The position numbers and the translations under genes are program-made. Source: Azospirillum sp. B21 (lineage in GTDB: Bacteria; Pseudomonadota; Alphaproteobacteria; Azospirillales; Azospirillaceae). From it: 64,000 bases of DNA. Position 1 is the first letter of the stretch, and every line of letters starts with the position of its first letter. Location: positions 62,001-126,000 of the forward strand of contig NZ_VTTO01000015.1 of assembly GCF_008364825.1 (NCBI RefSeq). The letters run 5' to 3'. Below, piece by piece: positions 46,410-54,007 of this stretch. The notes under the pieces were generated by a model that was not told the DNA's origin, did not search any database, and was given only the letters and a program-made list of their open reading frames with translations.

Positions 46410-47267
46410 TTACGCCCGCCAGCCCTTCTTGCCGCGACCGCCGACATAGCCTGCCTGGACGCGCTGTTTGAGGAGCGGACGGGGACGGAAGCGTTCACCG
46501 TAGGCCTGGAACAGGATGTCCTGCACTTGAAGACAAAGGCTGGACGTCGTCGCATCCATCAGTTCGAACGGCCCGAGCGGATGGCCGAGCCCAAGACGGC
46601 AGGCCTGGTCGATATCCGATGGGCTGGCCACGCCCTCCTCCACCAGCCGAACGGCCTCGATCAACATTACGTGCAGCAACCGGTTGACGGCGAAACCCGT
46701 GACGTCCTTGATCCGGACCGGGGTCTTTCCGATCGCATGACACAGGCGCAGGGTGGTGGAGATGGTTTCGTCGCTGGTTTGCAGCGCCGGGATGACCTCG
46801 ACCAACGTCATGCGCGAGACCGGTGAAAAATAATGTGTCCCAATGAAATACGGCTGCCGTCCCTCGCCGACATGTGAGGCCAGAACGGTGATGGGAATGG
46901 TCGAGGTGTTCGTCGCGATGATGGCGCCGGGCTTGAGACAGCCGTCGAGCGTGGAGATGACTTCCGCCTTGATCTCCTCCTTTTCGAAAACGGCCTCCAC
47001 GACCAGGTCGCTATCGGCCAATTCGGAAAGGTCGGTCGTGGTGCGGATCGCCGTGAGTGTCGGCGCTTTTAGGGAACTCTCATAGAAGCCGCGCGCAATT
47101 CCCTTGTCGAAGATGCCGGTGAGCCGCGCCATCGCCGCAGACAGCGCCGGCTCGTTACGATCCGCCAAGACGACTTGGTGGCCGGACAGCGCATGGACCA
47201 AGGCGATTTCGGCACCCATAAGTCCGGCGCCGACGACCCCGATGCGGAAGTCCTTCAATTCTGTCAC
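46410..47267 (-). CDS. 3-hydroxyacyl-CoA dehydrogenase family protein
   Basis: This 285-residue NAD-dependent dehydrogenase has a Rossmann motif GAGLMGAEIA at residues about 13-22 and ADRNEPAL, then the GTHYFSPVSRMTLVEVIP catalytic His-containing block near residue 145 and the C-terminal domain (GFAVNRLLHVMLIEAVRLVE, GLGHPLGPFELMDA). The typical ending GYVGGRGKKGW is present. The start is GTG at 47267 with GGGAG upstream. It lies 13 bp after the phosphotransferase gene in the same operon. It performs the L-3-hydroxyacyl-CoA to 3-ketoacyl-CoA step of beta-oxidation-like pathways. Confidence 0.93.
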   Translation of the reverse strand: MTELKDFRIGVVGAGLMGAEIALVHALSGHQVVLADRNEPALSAAMARLTGIFDKGIARGFYESSLKAPTLTAIRTTTDLSELADSDLVVEAVFEKEEIKAEVISTLDGCLKPGAIIATNTSTIPITVLASHVGEGRQPYFIGTHYFSPVSRMTLVEVIPALQTSDETISTTLRLCHAIGKTPVRIKDVTGFAVNRLLHVMLIEAVRLVEEGVASPSDIDQACRLGLGHPLGPFELMDATTSSLCLQVQDILFQAYGERFRPRPLLKQRVQAGYVGGRGKKGWRA

Positions 47268-47280
47268 GGTCGGCTACTCC

Positions 47281-48348
47281 CTACATGTTTTTCGCGATTG
47301 ACCAGGCCATCGCGGAAATCGGTATGGCCTTGGCTCCGACTTCGGCCGCATCGGCGTTCGATGCGGTCCCGTCTATGGCTCTGCGCGCGACCCCCTGCAT
47401 GATCGCGGCAATTCGGAACATGCTGAGCACGATGTAGAATTCCCAGGACTCGGGGCTGGCAAAGCCGGTGCGCTGCAGGTAATCACGCAGGTATTCCTGT
47501 TCTTCAGGGATGCCGAGCGCCTTCAGGTCAACACCGGCCAACCCTCGGTACAGATCGGGCCGAAACCGCCAGCTCATTGCGTGATAGGCAAAGTCGGCCA
47601 AGGGATCACCGAGAGTGGAAAGCTCCCAATCGAGCACGGCAGCAATCCGTGGCTGGTCGGGGGCGATCAGCAGATTGTCGAGACGGAAGTCGCCATGGAT
47701 CAGCCGAACCGGGCCCGGTTGAGGCAGATTGCGCGGCAGCCATTCAATGAGCCGCTCCATCGGCTCGTTCTCGCCGGTGACGGAGGCGCGATACTGGCGC
47801 GTCCACCGGGAGACCTGACGCTCCAAATAGGAGCCGGTGCGGCCATAGTCCGCCAGCCCGATCGCTTCCGGGTCGAGCGCGTGGATGGCCGCGACCGTCG
47901 CGTTCATGGCATTGAAGATCGAGGTGCGTTCGTCGCACGACAGGTCGGGCAGCCGGGGATCCCAGAAGGTTCGTCCGGGAACCTCGTCCATGACGTAGAA
48001 CATGCTGCCGATGATCGAATCGTCCTCACACAGCGCGTAGACCTTCGGAACCGGTACCGTCGTACCGGCGAGAGCCGACAGGACGCGAAACTCCCGATCG
48101 ACCGCATGCGCGCTCGGTAGTGTTTGGCCGACCGGCTTTGCACGAAGGATCAATCGGCAGGATCTGGAGATCAGACGGTACGTCGGATTGGACTGGCCGC
48201 CGGAGATGCGTTGCGCCTCGAAGGCCCCCTCGAAACCCGGAACGTTGGCAGCAAGCCATGCCTGCAGGGCCGAGGATGCGACATCCGGGCCTTCCTTCGG
48301 TCGGCCTGTCTGTTCTGATCGGACAGCATCGGGATCATGTGCCTGCAC
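47281..48348 (-). CDS. phosphotransferase family protein (ACAD10/11- or LvaA-type kinase)
   Basis: This 355-residue aminoglycoside-phosphotransferase-fold kinase has LIHGDFRLDNLLI (catalytic loop HGD....N) near residue 220 and the metal-binding VLDWELSTLGDPLADFAYH near residue 245. An N-terminal SGGQSNPTYRL nucleotide-binding segment and a LILRAKP lysine are also present. Members of this subgroup partner with ACAD-type dehydrogenases and phosphorylate 4-hydroxyacyl-CoA substrates (for example LvaA in Pseudomonas putida). The start is GTG with GGAGG six bases upstream. It is the first gene of the operon with the 3-hydroxyacyl-CoA dehydrogenase and SDR genes, and is divergent from the quinone oxidoreductase. 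Confidence 0.9.
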   Translation of the reverse strand: MQAHDPDAVRSEQTGRPKEGPDVASSALQAWLAANVPGFEGAFEAQRISGGQSNPTYRLISRSCRLILRAKPVGQTLPSAHAVDREFRVLSALAGTTVPVPKVYALCEDDSIIGSMFYVMDEVPGRTFWDPRLPDLSCDERTSIFNAMNATVAAIHALDPEAIGLADYGRTGSYLERQVSRWTRQYRASVTGENEPMERLIEWLPRNLPQPGPVRLIHGDFRLDNLLIAPDQPRIAAVLDWELSTLGDPLADFAYHAMSWRFRPDLYRGLAGVDLKALGIPEEQEYLRDYLQRTGFASPESWEFYIVLSMFRIAAIMQGVARRAIDGTASNADAAEVGAKAIPISAMAWSIAKNM

Positions 48349-48432
48349 TGCTTCCTCCCTTGCCCGCGGATTGCAAAAGCGCCGCCATTGCCCCTGACTT
48401 CATCGTCGTCCGGCAGAAAAGTCAACACAAAA

Positions 48433-48443
48433 TCGTCTGACGA
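48433..48443. promoter_or_regulatory. candidate GntR operator between the phosphotransferase and quinone oxidoreductase genes
   Basis: TCGTCTGACGA is a perfect 11-base palindrome with a central T, extended by AA on the left and TCTT on the right. It matches the core in the gntR / acyl-CoA dehydrogenase promoter region at 10 of 11 positions. It lies 85 bp before the phosphotransferase start and 106 bp before the oxidoreductase start, so it could control both. Confidence 0.6.
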
Positions 48444-48548
48444 TCTTGTCAACCATTCGCGGTCGCCCTATTGTCCGCCGATGCCGGACGGTTGCACGGC
48501 CGCAAAGGTCGCACCGAAGCAAAGCCAATCACTGGAAAGCCGCAAAAT

Positions 48549-49517
48549 ATGAAAGCTGTTATCGCCCGAGATTTCGCCCCGCTCGATCAACTTGACTACG
48601 CCGACTGGCCTGAGCCGGACGTTGAGGCCGGTCAGGTGCTGATCGAGGCCGAGGCGATCGGAGTCAACTATCCGGACGGGCTCCTCGTCCAAGGATTGTA
48701 CCAGGCCCGGCCACAGACCCCTTTCATTCCGGGCATGGAAGTCGCCGGAAGGATCATTGCGGTCGGACAGGGAGTCGAAGGCTTCAAGCCGGGTGACCGG
48801 GCGGTCGCGCTCGGCCCCTATGGCACCTATGCCGAGAAAGTGGCCGTTCCGTCCAAGGCCGCGATGAAGCTGTCGGAGGATATGCCGGCCGCGCATGCCT
48901 GCGCGCTCATGTGCGGTTACGGAACATCCCACTACGCGCTCAAGCAGAGGGCTCGGCTCCAGCCGGGCGACACATTGTGCGTGCTCGGTGCATCGGGTCT
49001 GACCGGCTTGGCCGCACTTCAGATCGGCAAGGCCATGGGCGCGCGCGTCGTCGGCGTGGCGTCATCGCCGGAGAAGCAGAGGATCGCTTTGGACGCTGGA
49101 GCGGACCATGTGTGCGGGTACGACAATCTTCGCGAAAACCTCAAAGCCGCGACGGATGGCAAAGGCGTCGACGTCGCCTTCGATCCGGTGGGCGGTGCGA
49201 CCTTCGACGCGCTGTCGCGCTCCATGGCCTGGAATGGTCGCCTGCTGGTGATCGGCTTTGCTTCGGGCGAGATCCCCAAGTTCCCGGTAAACCTCGCGCT
49301 CGTGAAAGGCTTCTCGCTCGTGGGTGTCTTCTGGGGTGCCTTCACCGAAAAGGAGCCGGACGTCTATGCCGACAACATGAGCGAGTTGATCGGCTGGTAT
49401 GGCGCCGGCAAGATCAAGCCGGTGATCGAAGGCGAGTATCCGCTTTCGGATGCCGCTTCGGTGCTCAAACGCATGCTTGGCCGGGGCACCGCCGGCAAGC
49501 TTATCCTGAAGCCGTGA
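48549..49517 (+). CDS. NADPH:quinone oxidoreductase family protein
   Basis: This 322-residue zinc-independent medium-chain dehydrogenase/reductase has NYPDGLLVQGLY and PFIPGMEVAGRI in the N-terminal GroES-like fold and the Rossmann motif VLGASGLTGLAALQIGKA near residue 145. VDVAFDPVGG and FWGAF follow. No zinc-binding cysteine cluster is visible, as expected for quinone oxidoreductase-type members. The Met at 48549 begins the conserved domain; an upstream in-frame start would add 26 unconserved residues. It is divergent from the phosphotransferase operon and shares its candidate operator. The probable substrate is an enoyl-CoA, quinone or similar. Confidence 0.9.
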   Translation: MKAVIARDFAPLDQLDYADWPEPDVEAGQVLIEAEAIGVNYPDGLLVQGLYQARPQTPFIPGMEVAGRIIAVGQGVEGFKPGDRAVALGPYGTYAEKVAVPSKAAMKLSEDMPAAHACALMCGYGTSHYALKQRARLQPGDTLCVLGASGLTGLAALQIGKAMGARVVGVASSPEKQRIALDAGADHVCGYDNLRENLKAATDGKGVDVAFDPVGGATFDALSRSMAWNGRLLVIGFASGEIPKFPVNLALVKGFSLVGVFWGAFTEKEPDVYADNMSELIGWYGAGKIKPVIEGEYPLSDAASVLKRMLGRGTAGKLILKP

Positions 49518-49565
49518 GGCATGCCTTGCATCCGATGTCGCCGGCGGCGCCGACGCCGACGACGA

Positions 49566-50285
49566 TCAGCTGTGCCGGTCGGCCTTGTCATCCACCAGCT
49601 TCTCCAGGTGGTCGAGATCCTCGCGTAGGGTCGCGATCGCGTCGCGGGCGTTGCTGAACCTGTCCTTGCGGCCGGTTTCGCCGATGACGGACCTGACGGC
49701 CATTTCGGCAAGCTGGTTGGCGATCTCGTCGACCGTGGGACCCCGATCGGGGCTGTACCAATGCGCACTCCAGTTCACGAGGCCGATCATGCCGAACGCA
49801 GCGATGCGATCATCCACGGGCCGAAACTCACCGGTGAGTATGCCCTCCTTGATGATGCTGCGGTATTCCCCCAGGATCTGGCGCTTTGCTTGCGAATGCC
49901 GTTCGAGAAGATCGGGAGGCAGGGCAGCCTCCGTGACCTCGATCATCCGCATTTCGGTCTGCCGGGCAAGAACGTCCCTGACACGCTGCACAACGAACGC
50001 GTGCAGCCTTTCCGCCACGGTGCCGGAAGCCGTCGAGCGCCAAAGCGTGATTTCGGCGAGGGGAGCGACCGTCATCTCATCGACGATCGTTTCGAGCAAC
50101 GCCTCCTTGTTCTTGAAGTAATAGTACACGGCCCCCCTCGTCAGGCCGACCGCCTCGGCAATGTCGGTGAGGCTCGTGCCGGCATAGCCCTTCTCGGCAA
50201 ACAGAATGCACGCTTTTTCGATCAGCGCGCGTTCGACCCGCACTTTGCGGCGATCGTTCCCACCAGCGTCGTCCGTCGATTTCAT
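49566..50285 (-). CDS. TetR/AcrR family regulator of the aromatic cluster
   Basis: Translation from the ATG at 50285 gives 239 residues; a TTG 11 codons earlier is a weaker alternative. The TetR HTH is clear (ACILFAEKGYAGTSLTDIAE, then AVGLTRGAVYYYFKNKEALL). The C-terminal domain has the arrangement seen in AcrR/TtgR-like regulators, with RDVLARQTEMRMIEVTEAAL and NWSAHWYSPDRG. The gene is divergent from the AMP ligase gene, with a 195-bp promoter region between them, and probably represses the catabolic operon. Confidence 0.9.
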   Translation of the reverse strand: MKSTDDAGGNDRRKVRVERALIEKACILFAEKGYAGTSLTDIAEAVGLTRGAVYYYFKNKEALLETIVDEMTVAPLAEITLWRSTASGTVAERLHAFVVQRVRDVLARQTEMRMIEVTEAALPPDLLERHSQAKRQILGEYRSIIKEGILTGEFRPVDDRIAAFGMIGLVNWSAHWYSPDRGPTVDEIANQLAEMAVRSVIGETGRKDRFSNARDAIATLREDLDHLEKLVDDKADRHS

Positions 50286-50415
50286 GCGGTTCCGCTTCTT
50301 GTGAAAGGTTGCCGTCAACGTGCCCGGCGTGCCGGTTCACGTCCGCGCTTGTAGCAAGCGACGGCAGGATTGACCAGCGACTCCAACGACGACGCCGGAA
50401 AATTTGATAAGGCCG

Positions 50416-50445
50416 TTGATTTTTTGACGGCAATGAATGTATAAG
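50416..50445 (+). promoter_or_regulatory. promoter of the aromatic-acid operon with an operator-like spacer
   Basis: TTGATT (50416-50421) and TATAAG (50440-50445) are separated by 18 bp. The spacer contains TTTTTGACGG, whose complement CCGTCAAAAA resembles the CGTCAAAA motifs in front of the VOC gene at 52172-52200. An AAAATTTGATAA element lies just upstream. Binding of the divergent TetR regulator here would block transcription. The AMP ligase ATG follows 35 bp downstream of the -10 and has GGGAGG upstream. Confidence 0.55.
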
Positions 50446-50480
50446 ACACCAACAATCCTGACAAATTTGGGAGGACATTC

Positions 50481-52145
50481 ATGGACGTCAGCAAGCCCAT
50501 GCCGGGCGTGGTGTATCCATCGGCCGAGGATGTCGCGCGATATCGGGCGATGGGTCTCTTCGGTGACGAGACCATGCCGCAGGCATTCCGCCGCATCGCC
50601 ACGCGGTTTGCCGACCGGGTTGCCGTCTCGAACGCCACGGACACGGTGACCTTCCGCGAGTTGGACGAGCGCAGCGACTGCCTGGCGGCCGGACTGCTCG
50701 ATGCAGGCTTGAAGCCCCTCGATCGGGCGACCTTCCAGGTCGGCAACAGCATCGAACTGGTCGTGGCTTTTGTCGCCTGCCTCAAGGCCGGGGTGATTCC
50801 GATCTGCACGCTGGTCGCGCACCGTGCCGCCGAAATCGGCTACCTGTCCCGCCACGCGGGCGCACGCGCCCATTTCATTCATACGGACGACGCGAAGTTC
50901 GACTTTCTCGCGTTTTCGCGGGAGGTGCGGTCCGTCGCGCCGAGCCTTGAGTTGACGATCGTGGCGCGTGGAGATGCTCCGGGCGGGGATCCCTCGGTCA
51001 AATCCGCAGCGGACCTGGCCGCCCGCCAGAATCCGAAGGACGCGAGAGAGCGTCTTCTGGCGCTGCCGTCCGATCCGGGACAGGTCGCCGTGTTCCAGCT
51101 TTCCGGTGGCACCAGTGGCGTGCCCAAGATCATTCCGCGGTTCCACAACGAGTATCTCTACCAGATCAAGTCGGTTGCCGACTTTCATGGCCTGAACGAA
51201 CACACGGTGGCGTTCTCGCCGGCTCCGATGCTGCACAACGCCCCGATCATCTGCTACTGGGGCTCCGCCTTCTTCAGCGGTGGCGAGGTGGTTTGCGCCC
51301 GCAGCCTCGAACCGGCTCTGGTCGCGGCGACGATCGCGGCCCGGCGCCCGAACTGGATGGGCATTCCTCTGCCGACGCTGATCGCCTTGCAGAAGGAGGG
51401 GCTGCTCGACCGGTCCTGGTTCGAGAATGTTCGCATGTCGGTGTCAGAGTCTGCGTGGCATGTGGAGGAATTGACGGGCGCGCTCGGCGTTCCGCTCTAC
51501 GGCATGACCGAGGGCATCATCTGCTACGGGCGGATCGGTGATCCGAAGGATGTGCTCGACAACACCGTGGGCCGCCCGGTGGGGCCGGCGGACGAATACC
51601 GGATCGTCGATCCCGAAACGGGTGCGGAGCTTCCCGAGGGCCAACTCGGCGAGTTCGTTTTCCGCGGTCCGAGTTCCTGCCGGGGCTATTTCGACGCCGA
51701 GGAACGAAACCGGGAAGCATTCACGCCGGACGGATTCTGCAAATCGGGCGACCTGATGCGCATCGTCAGGATCGACGGCCAGCGCTACGTCACCTTTGAA
51801 GGCCGGGTTAAGGACGTGGTCAGCCGCGGCGGCGAGAAGATCAACTGCCAGGAGGTCGAGAAGGCTCTGATCGATCATCCTGCAATCGGCGCCATCGCCG
51901 TTGTTCCAATGCCCGACCCAATTTTCGGTGAACGCACCTGCGCCTTCATAATTCCGAACAACGGGGAGAAGGCACCAACGGTATCTGAAGCGGGAGCTTA
52001 TCTCGATCGGGCTGGAATTGCCAAATTCAAATGGCCGGAGCGGATCGAGGAAGTGAATGCGTTCCCAATGACTTCTTCCGGAAAAATCTCGAAGCCCCTC
52101 CTGCGGGAGGAGATCAAGCGGATTCTTTCCGAAGAGAGGGCGTAG
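50481..52145 (+). CDS. aryl-acid AMP ligase / acyl-CoA ligase (EntE/DhbE-like)
   Basis: This 554-residue adenylate-forming enzyme is closest in pattern to 2,3-dihydroxybenzoate and salicylate AMP ligases. It has the P-loop LSGGTSGVPKIIPR near residue 210, YGMTEGIICY near 335, SGDLMR, and the C-terminal GRVKDVVSRGGEKINCQEVE and TSSGKISKP (catalytic Lys) blocks. The motif PMLHNAP near residue 250 keeps the Asn that contacts the 2-hydroxyl of the substrate in DhbE-type enzymes, which suggests an ortho-hydroxylated aryl acid. It should activate the acid to the adenylate and probably to the CoA thioester. It is the first gene of the aromatic cluster, 77 bp before the VOC gene. Confidence 0.88.
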   Translation: MDVSKPMPGVVYPSAEDVARYRAMGLFGDETMPQAFRRIATRFADRVAVSNATDTVTFRELDERSDCLAAGLLDAGLKPLDRATFQVGNSIELVVAFVACLKAGVIPICTLVAHRAAEIGYLSRHAGARAHFIHTDDAKFDFLAFSREVRSVAPSLELTIVARGDAPGGDPSVKSAADLAARQNPKDARERLLALPSDPGQVAVFQLSGGTSGVPKIIPRFHNEYLYQIKSVADFHGLNEHTVAFSPAPMLHNAPIICYWGSAFFSGGEVVCARSLEPALVAATIAARRPNWMGIPLPTLIALQKEGLLDRSWFENVRMSVSESAWHVEELTGALGVPLYGMTEGIICYGRIGDPKDVLDNTVGRPVGPADEYRIVDPETGAELPEGQLGEFVFRGPSSCRGYFDAEERNREAFTPDGFCKSGDLMRIVRIDGQRYVTFEGRVKDVVSRGGEKINCQEVEKALIDHPAIGAIAVVPMPDPIFGERTCAFIIPNNGEKAPTVSEAGAYLDRAGIAKFKWPERIEEVNAFPMTSSGKISKPLLREEIKRILSEERA

Positions 52146-52171
52146 TCGAACGCCAACGCTCTACTTGCGCA

Positions 52172-52200
52172 ATCGTCAAAATTTTGATACTATCGTCAAA
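52172..52200. promoter_or_regulatory. operator-like repeats upstream of the VOC gene
   Basis: ATCGTCAAA occurs twice in direct orientation (52172-52180 and 52192-52200, 20 bp apart). The first copy overlaps the 12-bp perfect palindrome TCAAAATTTTGA (52176-52187). Related CGTCAAAA and AAAATTTGATA elements lie in the promoter of the preceding ligase gene. This is probably a second binding site of the TetR regulator at 49566-50285 and may mark an internal promoter. Confidence 0.5.
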
Positions 52201-52222
52201 TCACGAACAGGAACCGTAAGCC

Positions 52223-52924
52223 ATGCCCGAAGCACTGCACGAGGGGGCGCGTTCCAACACGGCCTTCGCCGGAGACCACTCATACCGCACGCAGGACGTG
52301 GACGTTTCGAGACTGCGGCGCGCCAGCGACGACGGTGTCCAGCTGCGGCTGAACGGGGTCGACCACACCGCCCGCCCGACCTGGAAGCTGCGTGAGACGG
52401 TGACCTTCTACCGCGACATTCTGGGATTGCCGCTGATTCATACGATCAGCGCGCGCGGATGGGGTCCGCCGGGCCACCACGATTTCCTGCATTTCTTCTT
52501 TGATGCCGGAAAAGGCGCAACGATCGCCTTCTTCTATTATATCGGCAGCGAACGGCCGGATCGCTACATCCCCGAGGATCATCATTTCTATTCGGCCACC
52601 CACACCGCTTGGGGCGTCGATTCCATGGACGAGTTGACGCTGTGGAAGAAAACACTCGAAGCCAGGGGGATCACCGTCTCGCCATACACCCGGCACGAGG
52701 CACTGGAGTCGATCTATTTCCTCGATCCGAACGGCTATCCGCTGGAGATCACGCTGCGTCTGCGCGACGTCCACCCCGTCGATGCGAAGGATGCCGCCCT
52801 CACGCTTGAAGCTGCCATGCAGATCGAGGATGTCGCCCGCGCGGGAGGCCAGGCGATGACCGACATCGACATGATCTGGCGCCGCAAGGCAAAGCTGGTC
52901 GAAGCCTACATCGGAGGTGCGTGA
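52223..52924 (+). CDS. VOC/extradiol dioxygenase-like metalloprotein
   Basis: This 233-residue protein of the vicinal oxygen chelate superfamily has candidate metal ligands in the classical order: His in LNGVDHTARPTW (about residue 52), His in ATHTAWGVD (about residue 131) and Glu in GYPLEITLRL (about residue 175). A region RDILGLPLIHTISARGWGPP and an HHDFLHFFFD strand form the active-site wall. About 40 N-terminal residues and a C-terminal helix extend beyond a single VOC module. Given the neighbours it may be the ring-cleaving dioxygenase of the pathway, although gentisate cleavage is normally done by cupins. AGGAA lies nine bases before the ATG, and the stop overlaps the next gene by one base. 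Confidence 0.78.
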   Translation: MPEALHEGARSNTAFAGDHSYRTQDVDVSRLRRASDDGVQLRLNGVDHTARPTWKLRETVTFYRDILGLPLIHTISARGWGPPGHHDFLHFFFDAGKGATIAFFYYIGSERPDRYIPEDHHFYSATHTAWGVDSMDELTLWKKTLEARGITVSPYTRHEALESIYFLDPNGYPLEITLRLRDVHPVDAKDAALTLEAAMQIEDVARAGGQAMTDIDMIWRRKAKLVEAYIGGA

Positions 52925-53184
52925 TGCCCACCATCTACGTCGTGGACGTTCCTGAATTCGCGCCGATGGTCGAGGAAGCCCTCAAGAATCCCGACTGCAC
53001 CGTTTCGGAAAGCCGCAAGGGCTATTTCCGGATTGACGCGCCGGGCGCGATCACCTTCAACCGGAAGGCCATGAAGATGAAGCCGGCCATTTGGTACGGC
53101 ATCTTCACCGGAGGCCTTGACGGCGAAATCCGCTCGTTCGGCCGGGACGAGGTCGTCGTCATCGGAACCAACAAATCACTGTAA
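52924..53184 (+). CDS. unrecognised 86-residue protein
   Basis: This is a compact soluble protein with an N-terminal strand-helix (TIYVVDVPEFAPMVEEALKN) and then a beta-rich part (YFRIDAPGAITFNRKAMKMK, WYGIFTGGLDGEIRSFGRDE). It has no signal peptide, membrane segment or Cys motif. The ATG overlaps the VOC stop by one base (TGATG) and uses the GGAGG inside the end of that gene, so the two are translationally coupled. It may be a small subunit or a partner of the VOC protein. No family is recognised. Confidence 0.75.
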   Translation: MPTIYVVDVPEFAPMVEEALKNPDCTVSESRKGYFRIDAPGAITFNRKAMKMKPAIWYGIFTGGLDGEIRSFGRDEVVVIGTNKSL

Positions 53185-53257
53185 CGCGGCGCATCCCCTC
53201 CCGTTCGGGCAACGTCGTCCCCTGGACGGGCGCGGTACATTTCGAAGGGATCCAGTG

Positions 53258-54007
53258 ATGAAACGACGCACCATCCGTATCGGTCAGATCGTTCCGAGTT
53301 CGAACACCACGATGGAAACGGAGGTCCCGGCCTTTCTCCGCGCCTATGCCGCGAACACCGACGGACTGGATTTCACGTTCCATTCCTCGCGGATGCGCAT
53401 GAAGCATGTGCGCAAGGAAGAGCTTGCGGCGATGGACGCGGATTCGCACCGCTGTGCCCGCGAACTCTCCGACGCGCCGATCGACGTCGCCGGATACGCC
53501 TGCCTCGTTGCCATCATGGCGATGGGGCTGGGCTATCACCGCAGGTCGGAGAAAAACCTGATGCGTATCGCGGCCGAGGAAGGACAGCCTTATCCCGTCG
53601 TCACCTCGGCGGGAGCCCTCGTCTCCGAATTGCGGCACATGGGCTGCCGGAAGGCCGCCCTGATCATGCCCTACTCCGACGAACTGGCTCGCACCGTGGT
53701 CGAGTATGTGGAGGCGGAGGGCATCGAGGTCGCCGACTATCGTAACTTCTCGGTGGCAAACAATCTCGACGTGGGTCGCATTCCAGGAAGCCGGCTGCTC
53801 GAGGCGCTGCGGGAAATGAGCGGCGCAGGGGCCGACGTCACCGTGCTTTCGGCCTGTGTCCAGATGCCGTCGCTGGATAGCTTGGACGAGGCGCGCCGCC
53901 TGTCGCGCATGCCGGTGACCTCGACGGCCGAATGCACCGCGCGGGCCATGCTCCGCACGGTCGGGTTGCCGGTGGAAACGCCCAGACTGGCCGAGGTCGC
54001 GCCATGA
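53258..54007 (+). CDS. maleate cis-trans isomerase (Asp/Glu racemase superfamily, NicE-like)
   Basis: This 249-residue enzyme converts maleate to fumarate. The N-terminus RIGQIVPSSNTTMETEVPA and FHSSRMRMK are signatures of maleate isomerases. The two catalytic cysteines fall at residue 82 (GYACLVAIM) and residue 200 (LSACVQMPSLD), the same numbers as in the characterised Pseudomonas enzyme. GAAGGGA precedes the ATG at 53258. The gene lies 73 bp after the small protein gene, and its stop overlaps the monooxygenase start by ATGA. Its presence indicates that the pathway ends in maleate, which then enters the TCA cycle as fumarate. Confidence 0.9.
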   Translation: MKRRTIRIGQIVPSSNTTMETEVPAFLRAYAANTDGLDFTFHSSRMRMKHVRKEELAAMDADSHRCARELSDAPIDVAGYACLVAIMAMGLGYHRRSEKNLMRIAAEEGQPYPVVTSAGALVSELRHMGCRKAALIMPYSDELARTVVEYVEAEGIEVADYRNFSVANNLDVGRIPGSRLLEALREMSGAGADVTVLSACVQMPSLDSLDEARRLSRMPVTSTAECTARAMLRTVGLPVETPRLAEVAP

